Translations under genes and position numbers: made by a program | The notes under the pieces: model-generated | Told to the model about the DNA's origin: nothing | What the model saw: the letters and a program-made list of their open reading frames with translations, nothing else | Databases searched by the model: none | Shown: in pieces, positions 60,962 to 64,000 of the stretch | Position numbering within the stretch: the stretch's first letter is position 1 | Layout of the letters: each line of letters opens with the position of its first letter | NCBI RefSeq assembly: GCF_947331435.1 | Contig: NZ_CAMZOF010000012.1 | Location: forward strand, 208,435-272,434 | Direction of reading: 5' to 3' | DNA: 64,000 bases | Source: Pelagibius sp. Alg239-R121 | GTDB lineage: Bacteria > Pseudomonadota > Alphaproteobacteria > Kiloniellales > Kiloniellaceae

Positions 60962-62857
60962 ATTCTCGCTGATGACCCGCATGACTTCCTCAAGCGAAGT
61001 CATGCCCAGCCGCGCTTTCACGAGGCCGTCCTGATACATACTGCGCATGCCGGCGGTCATGGCCGCGGCTTGGACCTCCCGGGCTTCGGCATGGCGGAGA
61101 ACCAGACGACGGATCTCGTCGTTCATCGGCAGTATTTCGATAATCCCGACACGTCCCCGATAGCCGAGGCCGCTGCAGGACGCACAACCCTTCGGACGAT
61201 AGAGCGTGATCGTGTCGTCATGATCCGCCTGTCCATCCGTATCTTCGGCCGGATCGAAACCGCTGCGGCGGATCTGTTCCGCCAGTTCCGGCAGGGCGTC
61301 ATAGGCTTCGCGGCAGTCTGGGCAGAGGCGGCGCACCAGACGTTGCGCCACGATCCCGACCACCGTCGAGGTCAGCAGATAGTCTTCAACCCCCATGTCC
61401 AGCAGGCGCGTGACCGAGGCCGCCGCCGTATTGGTATGCAGCGTCGCCAGCACCAGATGTCCGGTCAGCGAAGCCTGAACCGCAATCTGCGCCGTCTCGA
61501 GATCACGGATCTCACCGATCATAATGATGTCCGGATCGTACCGCAGGATCGAACGCAGGGTATGGGCGAAGGTCAGACCGATCTTCGGGCGGACCTGGAT
61601 CTGGCTCAGACCCTCAAGCTCATATTCCACCGGATCCTCGACCGTCACGATCTTCTTTTCCGGCGAATTGAGATGAGTGAGAGAGGTGTAGAGCGAGGTG
61701 GTCTTGCCGCTGCCGGTCGGTCCCGTCACCAGCAGGATCCCGTTCGGCCGCTCGAGGAGCGCGAGATACTCCCTAAGTGCCTGGGCATCGAAGCCGAGGG
61801 ACTCGAAATCCAGCACGACCCCTTCGCGGTCGAGAATACGCATGACCACGCCTTCACCGTGCAGGGTCGGCAGGGTCGAAACCCGCAGATCGATCTCCTT
61901 GCCACGCACGACCGCTTTGATCCGGCCATCCTGCGGCAAACGGTGTTCGGCAATATTCAGGCGCGCCATGATCTTGATACGCGAGATGACAGCCGCCCGC
62001 AGCGCCGCCGGCGGCGCATCCACATCCCGCAGCACCCCATCGATCCGGGTGCGCACACGCAGACGCGATTCGGAGGATTCTATGTGAATGTCGGACGCGC
62101 GCGCTTCAACCGCACGGCTGATCAGCAAGTTGACGATGCGGATGACCGGCGCCTCGCTGGCCTGATCGCGCAGGCGCTGAACATCGGCATCCGTCGACTC
62201 CTCGTCCGGGCGGTCCAGGGTGTCGGCGATCTGATCGATCGAGGACTTGCCTTCGGAATAGAGCCGCTCCAGAGCGGCTTCCAGTTCGGCCGCCACCGCC
62301 ACCGAGGCGATCACCCTGCGCCCGGTGCGCAGAGCCACGGCCTCCGCCGCCGCCCGATCGAGCGGGTCGGCCATGGCAAGCGTGACGCTCGCCTCATTTT
62401 CATCCAGGGGCAGAACGTGGCTGCTTTTCAGGAAACGGACGGGCAACACGCCATCGAGCAGCGGTAAATCCGGATAATCGGAAGCTGAGGCCAGGCCGAT
62501 GCCCAGGTGCCGCGCCATGGCTTCAGCCATATCGCGATCGCCGACCAGCCCCAGCCGGGTCAGAACCCGGTCCAGGCGCTCGCCGCTCTCCGCCTGCGCA
62601 CGCTCCGCCCGTTTAAGGGCCGCCGCGTCCAGCTTTCCCTCCGCCACCAGCAGGGCACCAATGCTCGCCTGAGGCGAAGGCGTACCGGGACCTCCGGAAA
62701 CTTCACTGGATTTTATCCCGGCAGAAACGCCGGCACTGTGATCGGCAGGCGCAGTTTCCGGCGGGCGCTCCGCGGAAGGAGTATCCTCTAACGCCGCCGT
62801 CGGCCTCTCCTTGACACCTGAAGAGGCTGTTGCCTTAACTTGCCTGCCGCCGTCCAA
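60959..62857 (-). CDS. gspE: Type II secretion ATPase GspE
   Basis: A 632-residue ATPase. The N-terminal ~150 residues contain the T2SSE_N domain (LLVAEGKLDAAALKRAERAQ, VGDRDMAEAMARHLGIG). The ATPase core has Walker A TGPTGSGKTTSLY near residue 380, an Asp box (PDIIMIGEIRD), and His box (LVLATLHTNTAAASVTRL). A zinc tetracysteine domain follows (CPDC, then CASCSGLGYRGR). It powers pseudopilus cycling. It is the first gene of the minus operon before gspF, with gspO upstream. Confidence 0.93.
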   Translation of the reverse strand: MDGGRQVKATASSGVKERPTAALEDTPSAERPPETAPADHSAGVSAGIKSSEVSGGPGTPSPQASIGALLVAEGKLDAAALKRAERAQAESGERLDRVLTRLGLVGDRDMAEAMARHLGIGLASASDYPDLPLLDGVLPVRFLKSSHVLPLDENEASVTLAMADPLDRAAAEAVALRTGRRVIASVAVAAELEAALERLYSEGKSSIDQIADTLDRPDEESTDADVQRLRDQASEAPVIRIVNLLISRAVEARASDIHIESSESRLRVRTRIDGVLRDVDAPPAALRAAVISRIKIMARLNIAEHRLPQDGRIKAVVRGKEIDLRVSTLPTLHGEGVVMRILDREGVVLDFESLGFDAQALREYLALLERPNGILLVTGPTGSGKTTSLYTSLTHLNSPEKKIVTVEDPVEYELEGLSQIQVRPKIGLTFAHTLRSILRYDPDIIMIGEIRDLETAQIAVQASLTGHLVLATLHTNTAAASVTRLLDMGVEDYLLTSTVVGIVAQRLVRRLCPDCREAYDALPELAEQIRRSGFDPAEDTDGQADHDDTITLYRPKGCASCSGLGYRGRVGIIEILPMNDEIRRLVLRHAEAREVQAAAMTAGMRSMYQDGLVKARLGMTSLEEVMRVISEN

Positions 62858-63161
62858 AACGCCGTTTCTTTCCCCAAGTTACCCAATCGTGTGTCGCGCT
62901 TAATCGGAAATGCCTATTCGAAGGCGCATCCGAGGCAGCGTTTGCGGAGCACAACGCGTTCTGATGCGCGTAAGAATGCGATCCAGCGCGACATGCGCTA
63001 TAGGGTTATTCATCGAACCCGAGCAGGCAGCTTAGCGCATTCCGGCGCGCGATACACACCGAAAGGCTGAATCGGATTATTATCCTGTCACAATAAAGAA
63101 GTTTCCAGCCGCAGCCGCGTCTCGGGGCAAAAATCCGCAGAAACAGGGCTTTTCTCTAAGG
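62858..63161. other. 304-bp intergenic region between gspO and gspE
   Basis: No gene was found here. It contains a run similar to the RIME-type arm (GCGCGACATGCGCTATAG near 62979-63002) and GCGCATTCCGGCGCGCG further on, so a second, degraded repeat is possible. An AT-rich patch at 63077-63105 (ATTATTATCCTGTCACAATAA) could hold the gspE promoter on the minus strand. Confidence 0.4.
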
Positions 63162-63926
63162 CTAAAATCCGAGCGGGCCGTATAGCCAGGTCAACCAGAA
63201 GCCGAAGGCCAGAAATGTCCCGAAGGGCACCGCCATGCTCGCCGAGAGCGTCCCGCGCATCCGGCCCCAGATCACGGTGGCAACCAGCGCGGGCAGCGCC
63301 GCCCAGAGCATAACGCTGCCCAATCCAGCCCAGCCAACCCAGGCACCCGCCGCCGCCATCAGCTTGGCATCGCCGACACCCAGGCCCTCGCGGCCGCGCA
63401 GGCGCTTATAGACCCAGCCGATGCCGTAAAGCCCACCGAAGCCGATCAAGACCCCGGCCAGGTGATGAAGCAACAAACCCGGACCAACCGTGTTCTGATC
63501 GCCCCACCAGGTGACCAGCAACCCAGCCGGGATCAGCGGCAGGGTCAGAACGTCAGGTAGCAGAAAATGCCGCGCATCAATCAGCGCCAGCGTGAGCAAC
63601 GTCCAACCCAGCGCCGCCCCAATCCAAGGTAGTGCACCATCGGACGGCAGTACCAGGACGGCCCAAAACGCAATCCCGAACGCGGCCAATTCAAGCGCCG
63701 GCGCAAGCCAACCGATCGCTGCGCCGCAGCTTCGGCACTTACCTCGAAGCACCAGCCAGCTTGCCAGCGGAATGAGATCCCGCGCCGCAAGCTGTACCCC
63801 GCAGCTATCGCAGATCGACCGCCCGAAGACGATGTCCCGCCCCGTCGGCAGGCGCAGGATCAACAGGCCCAGGAAACTGCCAATAAAGGGCGCAAAGATA
63901 AGGAGAAAGATATTCTGGAATGCCAC
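63162..63926 (-). CDS. gspO: Prepilin peptidase GspO/PilD
   Basis: A 254-residue integral membrane aspartyl peptidase. The N-terminal cytoplasmic zinc part has two Cys pairs (CDSCG and CRSCG) around RDLIPLASWLVLRGK. The catalytic Asp residues are in LIDARHFLLPDVLTLPL and GREGLGVGDAKLMAAAG (GxGD). It cleaves the pseudopilins GspG-K after Gly and N-methylates the new end. About eight membrane helices are expected. It is the most upstream gsp gene in the window, 304 bp from gspE. Confidence 0.92.
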   Translation of the reverse strand: MAFQNIFLLIFAPFIGSFLGLLILRLPTGRDIVFGRSICDSCGVQLAARDLIPLASWLVLRGKCRSCGAAIGWLAPALELAAFGIAFWAVLVLPSDGALPWIGAALGWTLLTLALIDARHFLLPDVLTLPLIPAGLLVTWWGDQNTVGPGLLLHHLAGVLIGFGGLYGIGWVYKRLRGREGLGVGDAKLMAAAGAWVGWAGLGSVMLWAALPALVATVIWGRMRGTLSASMAVPFGTFLAFGFWLTWLYGPLGF

Positions 63927-64000
63927 ACAGAATGACTACCTACCGGGGTCGGAGGCCAGCTTTCCTTGCGACGGTGATTTGGGCACATCTATCATCGCAC

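Noticed and set aside
60866..62467. 533-residue plus-strand frame opposite gspE
   Set aside because: The gspE product has complete ATPase and zinc motifs; the plus product is His/Arg-rich low-complexity typical of antisense reading in GC-rich DNA.
1..64000. tRNA, rRNA or CRISPR arrays
   Set aside because: No tRNA T-loop with matching arms, rRNA signature or spaced repeat array was recognised by eye; a covariance-model scan would be decisive.

Overview
The window looks like a chromosomal segment of a metabolically versatile alphaproteobacterium, possibly Rhodospirillales or Kiloniellales. That placement is an inference from moderately high GC, many ATGA-coupled operons, the regulator families, a RIME-like palindromic repeat and an alphaproteobacterial-style type II secretion operon. 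No rRNA, tRNA or CRISPR array was recognised.

Layout. Bases 1-8.5 kb carry small metabolic units: a HELFH-type exported protease-like gene cut by the window edge, an MFS transporter with a divergent AraC regulator, an FAD amine oxidase and a PEP mutase-like enzyme, then a complete cobalt-type nitrile hydratase (alpha, beta, accessory). Bases 8.5-14.3 kb form a nitric-oxide module: a heme-copper oxidase-like NorS-NorY-SenC-orf1 operon with a coupled formate/nitrite-channel gene, a divergent NsrR-type repressor, and a second operon with a 54-residue membrane protein, a c-type cytochrome and a four-helix membrane protein. Two palindromes with the same AGGTAT/ATACCT arms sit in front of the two operons.

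Bases 15.6-24.3 kb are an unusual accessory region. It has an orphan YcaO enzyme coupled to a large BTAD/TPR regulator, several unrecognised genes including small secreted and lipoprotein products, a 28-base run with three TGACGC copies at exact 11-bp spacing, and an 889-residue modular protein without a Sec signal. Bases 24.4-34.8 kb are a patchwork of small regulator-target pairs (MarR/DoxX-GST, TetR/enoyl-CoA hydratase, LysR/tautomerase, TetR/VOC), several with visible operators, plus decayed genes (cyclase, NUDIX). Bases 34.8-38.6 kb encode a three-subunit molybdenum hydroxylase translationally coupled to a MoaD/ThiS-like protein.

Bases 39-45 kb are a degraded boundary: a PanB-like pseudogene, a fatty acid desaturase, and three damaged insertion sequences, one of them nested. 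Bases 44.5-51.4 kb encode a 2077-residue Sec-exported SpvB/RHS-type polymorphic toxin with seven tandem 58-residue repeats, a swapped-looking C-terminal tip and a candidate immunity gene. It lies immediately beside a nearly complete type II secretion system (gspK convergent to gspO-E-F-G-H-I-J-L-M-C-D), which suggests but does not prove that the toxin is exported by this system.
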